Source of the DNA: Kribbella sp. NBC_01245
Lineage (GTDB): Bacteria > Actinomycetota > Actinomycetes > Propionibacteriales > Kribbellaceae
Direction of reading: 5' to 3'
DNA: 64,000 nucleotides
NCBI RefSeq assembly: GCF_036226525.1
Contig: NZ_CP108487.1
Coordinates: 496,001-560,000 of the forward strand
In this document: piece after piece, positions 18,586 to 28,449 of the stretch
Position numbering within the stretch: the stretch's first letter is position 1
Layout: every line of letters starts with the position of its first letter
The notes under the pieces: generated by a model
What the model saw: only the letters and a program-made list of their open reading frames with translations
What the model was told of the DNA's origin: nothing
The model's database searches: none
Translations under genes and position numbers: made by a program

Positions 18586-19727
18586 CCGACTACACCCCTC
18601 GTAAAGAAGACAAGTTCTCGTTCGGTCTGTGGACCGTGGGCTGGGAAGGCGTCGACGTTTTCGGTACGGCGGTCCGCGCGCCGCTGGACCCGGTCGAGGC
18701 CGTGCACCGGCTGAACGATCTCGGGGCTGCGGCGGTGTCGTTCCACGATGACGACCTGGTGCCGGATGACGCGGCCCGCCAACATCAGCTGGAGCGGTTC
18801 GGCAAGGCGCTCGCGGAGACCGGCATGGTGGTCGAGATGGCCACCACTAACCTCTTCAGTCATCCCGTATTCAAGGACGGCGGTCTGACCGCCAACGACA
18901 GGTCGGTACGGCGCTACGCCCTGCAGAAGGTGTTGCGCAACGTTGACCTGGCTGCCGAACTCGGCGCGACCACCTACGTGTTGTGGGGTGGTCGCGAGGG
19001 TGCCGAGTCGGGTGGGTCGAAGAACGTTGGTGCTGCGCTGGATCGGTATAAGGAGTCGATGGATCTGCTGTGCGCCTACGTGCGTGAGCAGAACTACGAC
19101 ATCCGGTTCGCCATCGAGCCCAAGCCGAACGAGCCGCGTGGTGACATCTTGTTGCCGACGATCGGTCATGCGATTGCCTTTATCAACGATCTGGCTGATC
19201 CGGAGATCGTTGGCATCAACCCGGAGGTCGGGCACGAGCAGATGGCCGGGCTCAACTATGCGCACGGGATCGCGCAGGCGTTGTGGCACGGCAAGCTGTT
19301 CCACATCGACCTCAATGGTCAGCACGGTCCGCGGTTCGACCAGGACCTGCGGTTTGGCGCCGGCAACCTGCGCGAGGCGTTCTGGACCGTCGACACGTTG
19401 CAGGGTCGCTATGACGGATTCGTCCACTTCGACTACAAGCCCCCGCGTACCGAGGACGCCGAGGGCGTGTGGGTGACGGCTGCCGCGTGCATGCGCAACT
19501 ACTTGATCCTGCGCGACAAGGTCACCGCCTTCCGCGCAGACCCCGACGTGGTTGAGGCGCTCGCCGCCGCGCGCGTAGACGAGCTAAGTCAACCAACGCT
19601 CGCGGCCGGAGAGACCTTGGCCGACGTACGGGCTGAAGTATTTGATCCCGACGCCCTGGCTGCCAGGGGATTGGCGTTCGAGCAGTTGGATCAGCTCGCG
19701 ATGGAGCACCTGCTCGGCGTTCGTTAA
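18582..19727 (+). CDS. xylA: Xylose isomerase, class I
   Basis: 381 residues, the length of the actinomycete class I enzyme. The active site is complete: [10 protein letters not shown] with catalytic His and Asp, [13 protein letters not shown] with metal-binding Glu and Lys, EVGHEQM with metal-binding Glu and His, [17 protein letters not shown] with the second metal site, and [11 protein letters not shown]. Converts D-xylose to D-xylulose (or glucose to fructose) in the cytoplasm using two Mg or Mn ions. Last gene of the ROK-ABC operon. No xylulokinase is present in the window, so the next step must be encoded elsewhere. Confidence 0.93.
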   Translation: MTDYTPRKEDKFSFGLWTVGWEGVDVFGTAVRAPLDPVEAVHRLNDLGAAAVSFHDDDLVPDDAARQHQLERFGKALAETGMVVEMATTNLFSHPVFKDGGLTANDRSVRRYALQKVLRNVDLAAELGATTYVLWGGREGAESGGSKNVGAALDRYKESMDLLCAYVREQNYDIRFAIEPKPNEPRGDILLPTIGHAIAFINDLADPEIVGINPEVGHEQMAGLNYAHGIAQALWHGKLFHIDLNGQHGPRFDQDLRFGAGNLREAFWTVDTLQGRYDGFVHFDYKPPRTEDAEGVWVTAAACMRNYLILRDKVTAFRADPDVVEALAAARVDELSQPTLAAGETLADVRAEVFDPDALAARGLAFEQLDQLAMEHLLGVR

Positions 19728-19813
19728 ACACCAACAAAAAATGGGCCGACGCCCGGGGACCCGCCCCGGAACCGCTGGAGCGCAGCTTTCTATCCGCACC
19801 ATAGGAGCTCCCC

Positions 19814-22800
19814 ATGTCCCAAGCACCACGGCGCCTGCACAGGATGGCGATTCGTTTCGTCATCCTGGCGGTCATCGCCGCGTTGTCCATACCCCTAGGA
19901 GTTGTCAGCGCCACAGCCCATCCCGGTCACGGTGATGAGACGTTCAAGGCGCTGATCTTCTCGAAGACGGCCGGCTTCCGGCATGACTCGATTCCAGCGG
20001 GTATCGCCGCGATCCAGCAGCTCGGCCAGCAGAACGGGTTCGAGGTCACCGCCACCGAGGATGGCGCGGCCTTCACCGATGCGAACCTCGCGCAGTACGA
20101 GGTGGTGATCTGGCTGTCGACCACCGGTGACGTGCTGACGGCAGACCAGCAGGCCGCCTTCGAGCGGTACATCCGTGCCGGTGGCGGTTATGCCGGCGTG
20201 CACGCGGCGTCGGACACCGAGTACCAGTGGCCCTGGTACGGCAAACTCGTCGGCAGCTATTTCGCCAATCACCCACCCGGTACGCCGAACGCGGACGTCA
20301 AGGTCGAGGACCACGCCCACCCGTCCACGGCCGAGGCGCCGACCAAGTGGAACCGCACCGACGAGTGGTACAACTACCAGACCAACCCGCGTGGTGCCGT
20401 GCACGTGCTGGCCTCGCTGGACGAGACGTCGTACTCCGGCGGCACGATGGGCGCCGAGCACCCGATCGCGTGGTGCCAGGACTACGACGGCGGCCGCTCC
20501 TGGTACACGGGTATGGGCCACACCATCGAGTCGTTCAACGACGCGACCTTCCGCAAGCACCTGCTCGGCGGTATCCGTACCGCTGCAGGCGTGGAAGCCG
20601 CCGACTGCGCCGCCTCGCTGAGCGACAGCTACCAGAAGGTCACGCTGGACGACAACACCAGCAACCCGATGGAGCTGGCGATCGCCCCCGACGGCCGAGT
20701 CATCTACGTCGACCGGAACGGCGCGGTGAAGATCGTGCGCACCGACGGCGCTGTCGTCACGGCCGGAACGCTGGGCGTCTACACCGGACAGGAATTCGGC
20801 CTGCTCGGCATCGCGCTCGACCCCGCGTTCGGCACCAATGGGCACGTCTATCTCTACTATTCGCCGTCGGGCACGTTGTCGGCGGACAAGGTCTCGCGCT
20901 TTACGCTGACCGGCGACACACTCGATCTCGCCAGTGAGAAGGAGGTCTTGCGGATCGAGACGCAGCGCGAGCAGTGCTGTCACGCGGGTGGCGCGCTCGA
21001 GTTCGATGCCCAGGGCAACCTGTTTATCGCGACGGGCGACAACACCAACCCGTTCGCCTCGGACGGTTACAGCCCAATCGACGAGCAGGCGGGTCGCGCG
21101 GCCTGGGACGCGCAGCGGAGTGCCGCGAACAGCAACAACCTGAACGGCAAGATCCTGCGCATCAAGCCCCAGGCCGATGGCAGCTACACGATCCCAACAG
21201 GCAACATGTTCGCGCAGGGCACGGCGAAGACGCGGCCGGAGATCTTCGCGATGGGCTTCCGCAACCCGTTCCGGATCGGCATCGACCCGACCACGGGCAG
21301 CTTGTTCGTCGCCGACTACGGGCCGGACGCCGGCCAGGTCAGCCCGACGCGTGGACCGGACGGCCGGGTCGAGTGGAACGTCGTCGACCAGCCGGGCTTC
21401 TACGGTTGGCCGTATTGCGTCGGCAACAACACGCCGTACAACGACCACAACTTCGCCACCGGTACGTCGGGTGCGACGTTCAACTGTGCGGGCGTGGTGA
21501 ACGACTCGCCGAACAACACCGGTATCACCACCCTGCCGGCGGCGATTCCGGCCGACCTGTGGATGGGCAAGAGCACGTCGGGCGTACCGGAGATCGGTGG
21601 CAGTGGCGCGCCGATGACCAGTGGCGCGTACAAGTTCAACCCGGACTCGGATTCCGTGCGCAAGTGGCCGCGGGCGTTCGACGGGAAGGCCGTATTCGCC
21701 GACTGGAACGACAACCGGATGTTCTCGGTGCAGCTGAACGACGCCCGGACCGGGGTCGCGGACGTCTCGCGGATGCTGGAGAAGATGGCGTTCAAACGGC
21801 CGCACGCCTTGCATTTCGGGCCGGATGGCGCGCTCTATGTGATCGAGTGGGGTAGCGGCTTCGGTGGTAACAACGACGACTCGGGTGTGTACCGGATCGA
21901 CTATGTGCAAGGCAATCGGGCGCCGGTGGCCAAGTTCACCACGGACAAGACGTCGGGTGGCGTGCCGCTGACGGTGAACTTCGACGCGAGCGAGTCCCGC
22001 GATCCCGACGGCTCGCCGATCACGTACGCGTGGGACTTCGACGGCAATGGCACCACGGATAGCACGGTCGTGAAGCCGTCGTACACCTATAACCAGCCCG
22101 GGGCGTTCACCGCGCGGCTGACCGTGACCGATACCGACGGCCGGGCAGCCGTGTCGAACGCGACCATCACCGCGGGCAACTCGGCGCCACAGATCACCGT
22201 GACGCTGCCGCAGAACGGCGGCTTCTTCGACTTCGGCGACACCATCCGCTACCAGGTGACGGTGACGGACGCCGAAGACGGCACGGTGGACTGCAACGAC
22301 GTCATCACCCAGCCCGCACTCGGTCATGACGAACACGCGCACGGCTACGAGCAATACCGCGGATGCAGCGGCACCTTCCCGCTTCCTGGTGACGAGGGAC
22401 ATGTCGGCGCGAACATCTTCGGCATCGTGACCGTCAAGTACACGGACAAGGGCTCGCCCGGCAGCGCGCCGCTCACCACCGAGAAGGTCGTACAGCTGCA
22501 ACCCAAGCTGCGCGAGGCGGAGTACTTCAACGAGACCGGTGGTCCCGGCAATGGCGTGATCCCCGAGACGACCGGTGATACCGCAGGCGGCGGCCAGAAC
22601 ATCGGGTTCATCGAGGACGGCGACTGGTGGGCCTGGCGGCCGATGAACCTCACGGGCATCGACCAACTCCAGCTCCGAGCGGCGTCCCCGACGGCCGGCG
22701 CGACGGTCGTCGTACGGAAGGACAACCCGGATCACGGGCCGATCGTGTCGACCATCCAGGTCAGCGCGACCGGCGCTTGGCAGACGTACGGCGACTTCAC

Positions 22801-25186
22801 CGCCGCGGTCAGCCCGGCGTCGACCGACTCCGGCACGCTCTACTTCGTCAAGACCCAGGGCCAGCTCAACGTGAACTGGGTCAAGTTCATCGGCAAGGGC
22901 ATCACCGAGAACCAGCGCCCAACCGTGAACGCGACCGCGACTCCGTCGACTGGCACGGCACCGCTCGCGGTCAACTTCACCGCGACCGCCACGGACCCCG
23001 ACGGCGATCTGCCGTTGACGTACGCGTGGAGTTTCGGCGATGGCGGCACGGCGACCGGCGCTTCCGTGAGCCATACCTACACCACGGCCGGCTCGTACAC
23101 CGCGACCGTGCGAGTGACCGACACCAGGGGAGCGACCGGTACCAAGACCATCCCGATCAAGGTCGATGCCGTGGCTCCACCGACATGCCTGAGCGGGCGG
23201 TCGGACGGCTTCGACGGTACGACGCTCGCCCGGTCGCGCTGGACCAAGGTCATCCGGGAGAACCAGGACCTGGCTGTCGCTAATGGTTCGCTCGTGTTGC
23301 CGTTGACCGCGACGGATATCTACGGAACGGGTAACACGAACACGCCGAACATCGTGCTCCAGCCCTTGCCGAATGGCGCTTGGCAGGCGACGACCAAGAT
23401 GACGCTTGCCGCGCGTACGTCGTACCAGCAGGCGGGGTTGATCGTTTATGGGGACGACGACAACTACGCGAAAATGGTGCTGCAGGCAAGGAGTTCGGGT
23501 GCGGCAGACCGGATCTTCCAGTTTGTGCGCGAAGAGGCCGGCGTGCCGAATGAAGTTGCCGAGAGCAACACCGCGCAGCTCGGGGCGGACTATCCCGACA
23601 CGGTGTGGGTGCGGTTCACGAGCAACGGCACGGATCTGAAGGCCTTCTACAGTGCGGATGGCGCGACGTTCACGGCGATGCCGCAGACCAAGGCGCTCGC
23701 GGGCATCACCAACCCGCATATCGGCATGTTCGCGTTGGCCAACCGGCCCGAGGCGTTGCCCGCGACGGCGACGTTCGACTACTTCAACGTGACGCCGGAC
23801 GACTCCGCGGTGCAGCCGGCGCCGACGGACGAGTTCGACGGTACGACGCTGGACGCGTGCCGGTGGTCGCAGGTCGTACGGCCGGACACCTCGGCGTACA
23901 GGCAGACCGGTGGTCAGCTGCAGATCGATACGAGCACGGGTGACATCTATGGCGGCACTGCCACCAACCCGAAGAACCTGATGCTCCAGCCCGCTCCTGA
24001 CGGCAACTGGACGATCGAGACGAAGGTGGACGGCTCTGCCTTCAACGAGCGGTACCAGCAGGGCGGATTGATGGTGTACGTCGACGACGCGAACTACGTG
24101 AAGCTGGACTATCTCGCGACCAACGTGGCCGGGCAGGCGGTCACGCGGGGGATCGAGCTTCGCAGCGAGGTCGGCAACGTCGTTGGCAGTCCGCAGCCGA
24201 ACGCGTCACCGGCTCCCACCCAGGGAGTCTGGTACTTGCGGCTGGCCAAGAACGGCAGCACGTTCACTGGTTCGTACAGCGCCGACGGGACTACCTGGAC
24301 GGCTTTGCCCGCGGTGGCGAATGCGGCTCTGGCCAACGCCAAGATCGGCGTGTACGCATATGGCGCTGACCAGGTTGCGTCGAAGACGGCGAAGTTCGAC
24401 TACTTCCGGGTTGTGACGGATGTGCTCGCGCCGACGCTCGACTTGGCGATTGATCCGCAATCGCCTTCGGGCGAGAACGGGTGGTGGACCGGGCCGGTCA
24501 AGGTCGTTGCCAGTGGCATCGATGAGTCGCCGGGTCAGGTCTATCTGGAGCAGAAGGTCGATGACGGGGAGTGGCAGGAGTACACGACGCCCGTCACGAT
24601 CACCGTCGACGGCTCGCACATTGTGCAGGTGCGTGCGAGTGATACCGCGGGCAACGTGTCCGAAGTGAAGTCGGCCACGGTGAAGCTGGACAAGACGGCG
24701 CCGACGGTCAAGATCACCGGTGTCCTGGCGAATGCGGCTCTCGGTATCGCGGACGTGGTGCCGATCGCTGCGACCGCTACCGACGCGACGTCCGGTGCCT
24801 CCGAGGCGGTTTTGACCTTGGACGGTAAGCCGGTTTCGAAGCTGGACGGTGTGGCGCTCGGCCTCGGGCAACACTTGCTCAAGGCAACGGCTAAGGACCA
24901 GGCCGGTAACACTGGTTCGGCCTCGATTGCGTTCGCGGTCGTTGCGACGTACGACGGTGCAATCAAGCTTGTCGACCGATTTGTGGCCGAGAAGAAGTTG
25001 ACGTCGGTGAACGCACTGCTGCTCAAGCAGGCCATCGCCGATGCCCGAAAGCACGACACCCGAGGGCAGGTATTGCCCGCCCGGTTGGCCCTTGATCGCT
25101 TCCTGCTCTACACCAATGGCGTGCAGAACCTGCAGGTGCGCGGGGTGCTCCGGGCGGTCGGTACCGATCTCAAGGGGCAGTTGTGA
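19814..25186 (+). CDS. Giant secreted ThuA / glucose-sorbosone dehydrogenase-like multidomain protein
   Basis: 1790 residues. Signal peptide 1-36 (VILAVIAALSIPLGVVSATA). Domains by approximate residue: ThuA-like 40-265 (ALIFSKTAGFRHDSI, GGGYAGVHAASD, GHTIESF); PQQ-type sugar dehydrogenase propeller 270-700 (MELAIAPDGRVIYVDR, AMGFRNPFRIGIDP, GPDGALYVIEWG); PKD 707-790; Ig-like 795-895; CBM6 899-1027; PKD 1033-1117; two concanavalin-like sheets of the DUF1349 type 1128-1330 and 1338-1534, each opening FDGTTL; OmpL47-like and Ig-like domains 1538-1710; and a C-terminal FIMAH-like domain 1713-1790. It probably oxidises or processes polymer-bound sugars outside the cell. It is 86 bases from xylA, transcribed the same way. 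Confidence 0.85.
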   Translation: MSQAPRRLHRMAIRFVILAVIAALSIPLGVVSATAHPGHGDETFKALIFSKTAGFRHDSIPAGIAAIQQLGQQNGFEVTATEDGAAFTDANLAQYEVVIWLSTTGDVLTADQQAAFERYIRAGGGYAGVHAASDTEYQWPWYGKLVGSYFANHPPGTPNADVKVEDHAHPSTAEAPTKWNRTDEWYNYQTNPRGAVHVLASLDETSYSGGTMGAEHPIAWCQDYDGGRSWYTGMGHTIESFNDATFRKHLLGGIRTAAGVEAADCAASLSDSYQKVTLDDNTSNPMELAIAPDGRVIYVDRNGAVKIVRTDGAVVTAGTLGVYTGQEFGLLGIALDPAFGTNGHVYLYYSPSGTLSADKVSRFTLTGDTLDLASEKEVLRIETQREQCCHAGGALEFDAQGNLFIATGDNTNPFASDGYSPIDEQAGRAAWDAQRSAANSNNLNGKILRIKPQADGSYTIPTGNMFAQGTAKTRPEIFAMGFRNPFRIGIDPTTGSLFVADYGPDAGQVSPTRGPDGRVEWNVVDQPGFYGWPYCVGNNTPYNDHNFATGTSGATFNCAGVVNDSPNNTGITTLPAAIPADLWMGKSTSGVPEIGGSGAPMTSGAYKFNPDSDSVRKWPRAFDGKAVFADWNDNRMFSVQLNDARTGVADVSRMLEKMAFKRPHALHFGPDGALYVIEWGSGFGGNNDDSGVYRIDYVQGNRAPVAKFTTDKTSGGVPLTVNFDASESRDPDGSPITYAWDFDGNGTTDSTVVKPSYTYNQPGAFTARLTVTDTDGRAAVSNATITAGNSAPQITVTLPQNGGFFDFGDTIRYQVTVTDAEDGTVDCNDVITQPALGHDEHAHGYEQYRGCSGTFPLPGDEGHVGANIFGIVTVKYTDKGSPGSAPLTTEKVVQLQPKLREAEYFNETGGPGNGVIPETTGDTAGGGQNIGFIEDGDWWAWRPMNLTGIDQLQLRAASPTAGATVVVRKDNPDHGPIVSTIQVSATGAWQTYGDFTAAVSPASTDSGTLYFVKTQGQLNVNWVKFIGKGITENQRPTVNATATPSTGTAPLAVNFTATATDPDGDLPLTYAWSFGDGGTATGASVSHTYTTAGSYTATVRVTDTRGATGTKTIPIKVDAVAPPTCLSGRSDGFDGTTLARSRWTKVIRENQDLAVANGSLVLPLTATDIYGTGNTNTPNIVLQPLPNGAWQATTKMTLAARTSYQQAGLIVYGDDDNYAKMVLQARSSGAADRIFQFVREEAGVPNEVAESNTAQLGADYPDTVWVRFTSNGTDLKAFYSADGATFTAMPQTKALAGITNPHIGMFALANRPEALPATATFDYFNVTPDDSAVQPAPTDEFDGTTLDACRWSQVVRPDTSAYRQTGGQLQIDTSTGDIYGGTATNPKNLMLQPAPDGNWTIETKVDGSAFNERYQQGGLMVYVDDANYVKLDYLATNVAGQAVTRGIELRSEVGNVVGSPQPNASPAPTQGVWYLRLAKNGSTFTGSYSADGTTWTALPAVANAALANAKIGVYAYGADQVASKTAKFDYFRVVTDVLAPTLDLAIDPQSPSGENGWWTGPVKVVASGIDESPGQVYLEQKVDDGEWQEYTTPVTITVDGSHIVQVRASDTAGNVSEVKSATVKLDKTAPTVKITGVLANAALGIADVVPIAATATDATSGASEAVLTLDGKPVSKLDGVALGLGQHLLKATAKDQAGNTGSASIAFAVVATYDGAIKLVDRFVAEKKLTSVNALLLKQAIADARKHDTRGQVLPARLALDRFLLYTNGVQNLQVRGVLRAVGTDLKGQL

Positions 25187-25230
25187 CATGAACGTCGCCG
25201 CGTCGCCCTGGAACCTCACGGACCTCCACT

Positions 25231-25259
25231 CCCTCGGCTGGTTCGGCCCCAGCCGAGGG
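25231..25259 (+). terminator. Hairpin after the ThuA multidomain gene
   Basis: An 11-bp perfect stem (CCCTCGGCTGG / CCAGCCGAGGG) with a 7-base loop, 45 bases after the stop. A second stem CCCCGGTCC/GGACCGGGG (25307-25344) follows. There is no U-run, as is common in high-GC actinobacteria. Confidence 0.6.
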
Positions 25260-25378
25260 TGGAGCCGGGGCGGCGCCGCGATGGGGGACCGGCCCGCCGG
25301 CCCTCGCCCCGGTCCAGGACTAAGCGCTCCGTCCCGGACCGGGGCACCACCCTCTAGAAACCCAAGGAGTGAAACGAG

Positions 25379-26380
25379 ATGGCGAGACCGATCACGTTGT
25401 TCACCGGCCAGTGGGCCGATCTGCCGTTCGAGGAGGTGGCCCGGCTCGCGTCCGAGTGGGGGTACGACGGACTGGAGATCGCGTGCTGGGGTGATCACCT
25501 CGATGTGCGCAAGGCCGCCGAGGACGACGCGTACGTGCGGAACCGGCTGGACGTACTGGAGAAGTACAACCTTCGCGTGTGGACGATTTCGAACCACCTC
25601 GTCGGCCAGGCCGTCTGCGATGACCCGATCGACGTACGCCACCAAGGCATCCTGCCCGCGCACATCTGGGGCGACGGCTCAGCGGAGGGCGTTCGGCAGC
25701 GTGCCGCGGAGGAACTCGCTGTGACGGCCCGGGCCGCTCGCCGGCTTGGCGTTGACACCGTGGTGGGGTTCACCGGGTCGTCGATCTGGAAAACCGTCGC
25801 GATGTTCCCACCGGTGCCGCCGTCGATGATCGAGGCCGGGTATCGCGACTTCGCCGACCGGTGGAACCCGATCCTCGACGTCTACGACGAGGTCGGCGTG
25901 CGATTCGCGCACGAGGTGCACCCTTCGGAGATCGCGTACGACTACTGGTCCACCGTCGCGACGCTCGAGGCGATCGGTCACCGCGAGGCCTTCGGGCTGA
26001 ACTGGGACCCGAGCCACTTCGTCTGGCAGGACCTCGACCCGGTCGGCTTCCTCTGGGATTTCAAGGACCGGATCTACCACGTGGACTGCAAGGACGCGAA
26101 GCGCCAGGTCGGCAACGGCCGCAACGGCCGGATGGGCTCACACCTCGCGTGGGGCGACCCGCGCCGCGGCTGGGACTTCGTCTCGACCGGGCATGGCGAC
26201 GTACCGTGGGAGGCCTGCTTCCGGATGCTCAACTCGATCGGCTACGACGGCCCGATCTCGGTCGAATGGGAAGACGCCGGCATGGACCGGCTCGTCGGCG
26301 CGGCCGAGGCGGTCCAGTTCGTCCGCAACCTCGCGTTCGACCCGCCCACCGCGTCCTTCGACGCCGCCTTCAGCTCCTGA
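25379..26380 (+). CDS. Sugar phosphate isomerase/epimerase family (AP endonuclease 2 TIM barrel)
   Basis: 333 residues. AAGGAG precedes ATG 25379. TIM-barrel with the metal-binding residues of this family: [10 protein letters not shown], the Glu and His in FAHEVHPSE, the Asp/His of [17 protein letters not shown] and SVEWED. Relatives include IolE, hydroxypyruvate isomerase-like enzymes and 3-keto-glycoside hydratases/lyases. The match [17 protein letters not shown] is typical of the group found with ThuA and Gfo/Idh/MocA genes. Cytoplasmic, with a divalent metal. The exact substrate cannot be read from sequence. Confidence 0.85.
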   Translation: MARPITLFTGQWADLPFEEVARLASEWGYDGLEIACWGDHLDVRKAAEDDAYVRNRLDVLEKYNLRVWTISNHLVGQAVCDDPIDVRHQGILPAHIWGDGSAEGVRQRAAEELAVTARAARRLGVDTVVGFTGSSIWKTVAMFPPVPPSMIEAGYRDFADRWNPILDVYDEVGVRFAHEVHPSEIAYDYWSTVATLEAIGHREAFGLNWDPSHFVWQDLDPVGFLWDFKDRIYHVDCKDAKRQVGNGRNGRMGSHLAWGDPRRGWDFVSTGHGDVPWEACFRMLNSIGYDGPISVEWEDAGMDRLVGAAEAVQFVRNLAFDPPTASFDAAFSS

Positions 26381-26401
26381 CGTTTTAAGGCCTCCGAGCA
26401 C

Positions 26402-26437
26402 TGGCCGGCCGGTCACAACTTTCCGGCCGGCCGGCCC
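26402..26437. terminator. GGCCGGCCGG hairpin
   Basis: GGCCGGCCGG and a matching CCGGCCGGCC arm around a TCACAACTTT-type loop, directly after the isomerase stop. A strong intrinsic-type hairpin between two same-strand genes. Confidence 0.6.
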
Positions 26438-26449
26438 ATCGAGAGGGGC

Positions 26450-27772
26450 ATGGGGAGAGCGATTGTTCGTGCCTTGGTCGTTGCCGGTCTGACGGCTTGC
26501 CTGGGCCTTGACGCTGCGGGAGCGGATCCGGGCGGCACGGTCGAGGTCGGTGCGAGCGGACCGGCGATCGCCGTGGCGGTCGACGCCACCGGGGTCGCCG
26601 TGATCGGGACCTCGGTGGAACGCCGTACGTACACCCAGTCGGGCGAGGCGGTCGCGATGACGGGCACGCCAGTCGCGCTAGGCGCGAGCCATGTGCGGCA
26701 GATCGATCGCGATGCTGGTCGTACGGCGTTCGTGGACGCGGAAGGCGATCTCTGGCTGGTCGCGGACGACGGCACCCGGACACTGGTGTACGACGCGATG
26801 GACCGGGTCGGCCGAGTCGCGGACAACGCCGGGCTCGAGCTGTCCGGCAGCCGCCTGCTGTGGGCGAAAGCGTCGTACACGGGAAGTTTCTGCGATGACG
26901 GTTGCGCCGACGGGTACTTCCGGATCACGCCAATGCTGTACGACCTGCGCACCGGGCGGAACGCCGAGCTCGTGCTGCCCGCCGGGTCGTGGGAGGCGCG
27001 CGCGTTGTGGGGCGGCTACCTCGCGTACGAGGGCAACCTCAACACCATCTGGCGCAAGGACCTCACCACCGGCAAGACGATCAAGGTCAAGCCCGCGGGC
27101 CGTGAACCCGTCACCAGCCTCGCCGTACATGACGATTACGTCGCCTGGTCCACCTGCACACCGGGCAGTTCCACCCGGTGCAGCCGCTCGGCCGTTGCCT
27201 ACCGCAACCTTTCGACCGGCACCCTGGTCACCGTCGAAACCGCCGACACCAGCAAGGTACGCCTCTCCAGCGGCCACCTCCAGTACGACGAATCCGCCGG
27301 CCCCGACCAACCGCCGATGCTGAAGGTCCTACGCCTCGGCACCCGCGTAACCGCCGAGGTCGGCCCACTCGCCGACCGCGCCTTCGACCTCTACGACGAA
27401 ACCCTCGCGTGGGTCGGCCCGGACGGCAAAGCCCGCCTAGCCCCCAACTCCGCCTTCGCCGCAGCCCCTCGCTACCTAGGCAACGCCCTCGGCCCCCACG
27501 CCGTACCGTCCGGCCACCCCTGGACAGTCGAATTCCCAGTAAGCAAACGCCTAACCGAGTGCACCCTCACCATCACCTCACCAGCAGGCGTAATCCGCGA
27601 ACTCCCTTGTGGGGTGGCGGCCAAAGCAACCTGGGACACCCGCAACTCCCACGGCCAACTAGTCCCCAAATCCCTCTACACCTGGACCCTAACCGCCGCC
27701 GACCCCGACGCCCCCCTCCTCTGGTACACCAACATCCCCGCCCCCATCACCGGCACCATCACCATCACCTAA
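26450..27772 (+). CDS. Secreted propeller-like protein with C-terminal FlgD-type Ig domain
   Basis: 440 residues, no named family recognised. A signal peptide (VRALVVAGLTACLGLDAAGA) is followed by repeating strands of propeller style (AFVDAEGDLWLVADDG, ALWGGYLAYEGNLNTIWRKD, LAWVGPDGKARLAP) over residues 30-335. The last ~100 residues (VEFPVSKRLTECTLTITSP, WDTRNSHGQLVPKSLYTW) match the FlgD-like Ig-fold common at the C-terminus of exported actinobacterial proteins. GAGAGGGGC precedes the start. The 3' third prefers C-ending codons strongly. Its role is unknown; location suggests a carbohydrate-related surface function. Confidence 0.7.
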   Translation: MGRAIVRALVVAGLTACLGLDAAGADPGGTVEVGASGPAIAVAVDATGVAVIGTSVERRTYTQSGEAVAMTGTPVALGASHVRQIDRDAGRTAFVDAEGDLWLVADDGTRTLVYDAMDRVGRVADNAGLELSGSRLLWAKASYTGSFCDDGCADGYFRITPMLYDLRTGRNAELVLPAGSWEARALWGGYLAYEGNLNTIWRKDLTTGKTIKVKPAGREPVTSLAVHDDYVAWSTCTPGSSTRCSRSAVAYRNLSTGTLVTVETADTSKVRLSSGHLQYDESAGPDQPPMLKVLRLGTRVTAEVGPLADRAFDLYDETLAWVGPDGKARLAPNSAFAAAPRYLGNALGPHAVPSGHPWTVEFPVSKRLTECTLTITSPAGVIRELPCGVAAKATWDTRNSHGQLVPKSLYTWTLTAADPDAPLLWYTNIPAPITGTITIT

Positions 27773-27779
27773 CCAGGTC

Positions 27780-28092
27780 TTCCGGACAGCCCCGCCACGG
27801 CCGGACCCAAAATGCGGCCCACCTGTGGACATCCTTGCGACGGTCGGACGCACAATGCGGCCCGTCTGTGGATTGCCCTGCCATGGTCGGACGCGGAATA
27901 CACACGCACAGGCGAATTTGGGGAAAACCCTCCCGCGAGGTGCCTTGTTGTGCTTGCACACGCGCGACGCAACGAGGCACCTCGCGGGAAGGGTTTTGCA
28001 CAAACTGGCCAGCACATGTGCGGTAGGCGCCCAGCTGCCGGGGGCTCGCCGTCCACAGGCCGCATTCCGCGTCCGACTGAGCCGCCCCGGCG
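27780..28092. repeat. 43-bp repeat array and hairpin unit, left of IS3
   Basis: No gene. On the minus strand two 43-base units (27800-27890) begin GCGTCCGACC and end GCCGCATT. Next comes a hairpin around 27929-27985 whose arms are CCGCGAGGTGCCT and AGGCACCTCGCGG with GTTGTG/CAACG extensions. This block recurs at 29555-29760 in the same orientation. Confidence 0.7.
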
Positions 28093-28128
28093 TGTCTGGA
28101 GACTTCATTTGTTGGAAGGATGAAGTCC

Positions 28129-28449
28129 ATGTCACGTCCGTCGTCGTATTCGCCCGAGATCCGTGAGCGCGCTGTTCGGATGGTTGTTGAGTCCAAGGCC
28201 GACTATGGCTCGGAGTTCGAGGCGATCAAGTCGGTCGCGTTGAAGCTGGGGATCGGGGCGCCGGAGACGCTGCGCAAGTGGGTCCGTCGTGCCGAGATCG
28301 ATGCTGGGCAGCGTCCTGGTGTCACCACCTCGGAGTCGGACCAGCTGAAGGCACTGAAGCGGGAGAACGCCGAGCTGCGGCGGGCGAACGAGATCCTGAA
28401 ATCTGCAGCGACTTTCTTCGCGGCGGAGCTCGACCGCCCACAGAAGTGA
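28129..28449 (+). CDS. IS3-family transposase OrfA
   Basis: 106 residues. HTH_Tnp_1 type: MSRPSSYSPEIRERAVRMV, HTH around KLGIGAPETLRKWVRRAE, then a leucine-zipper-like heptad region (LKALKRENAELRRANEILK). GGAAGG lies nine bases before ATG 28129; ATG 28120 is an alternative. The stop overlaps the OrfB start (GTGA). Confidence 0.9.
   Translation: MSRPSSYSPEIRERAVRMVVESKADYGSEFEAIKSVALKLGIGAPETLRKWVRRAEIDAGQRPGVTTSESDQLKALKRENAELRRANEILKSAATFFAAELDRPQK

Noticed and set aside
19895-23719. A 1274-residue open frame on the minus strand
   Set aside because: It is the complement of the ThuA multidomain gene. It is Arg/Val-rich with no domain, and long antisense frames are common at this GC content.
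25188-25380. Small gene after the ThuA protein
   Set aside because: The frame runs through two strong hairpins and into the isomerase gene in another frame, and is Pro/Gly/Arg-rich.
27840-28160. Short frames in the 43-bp repeat block
   Set aside because: All three frames on both strands stay open by composition alone and translate repeats; no start or domain supports any of them.
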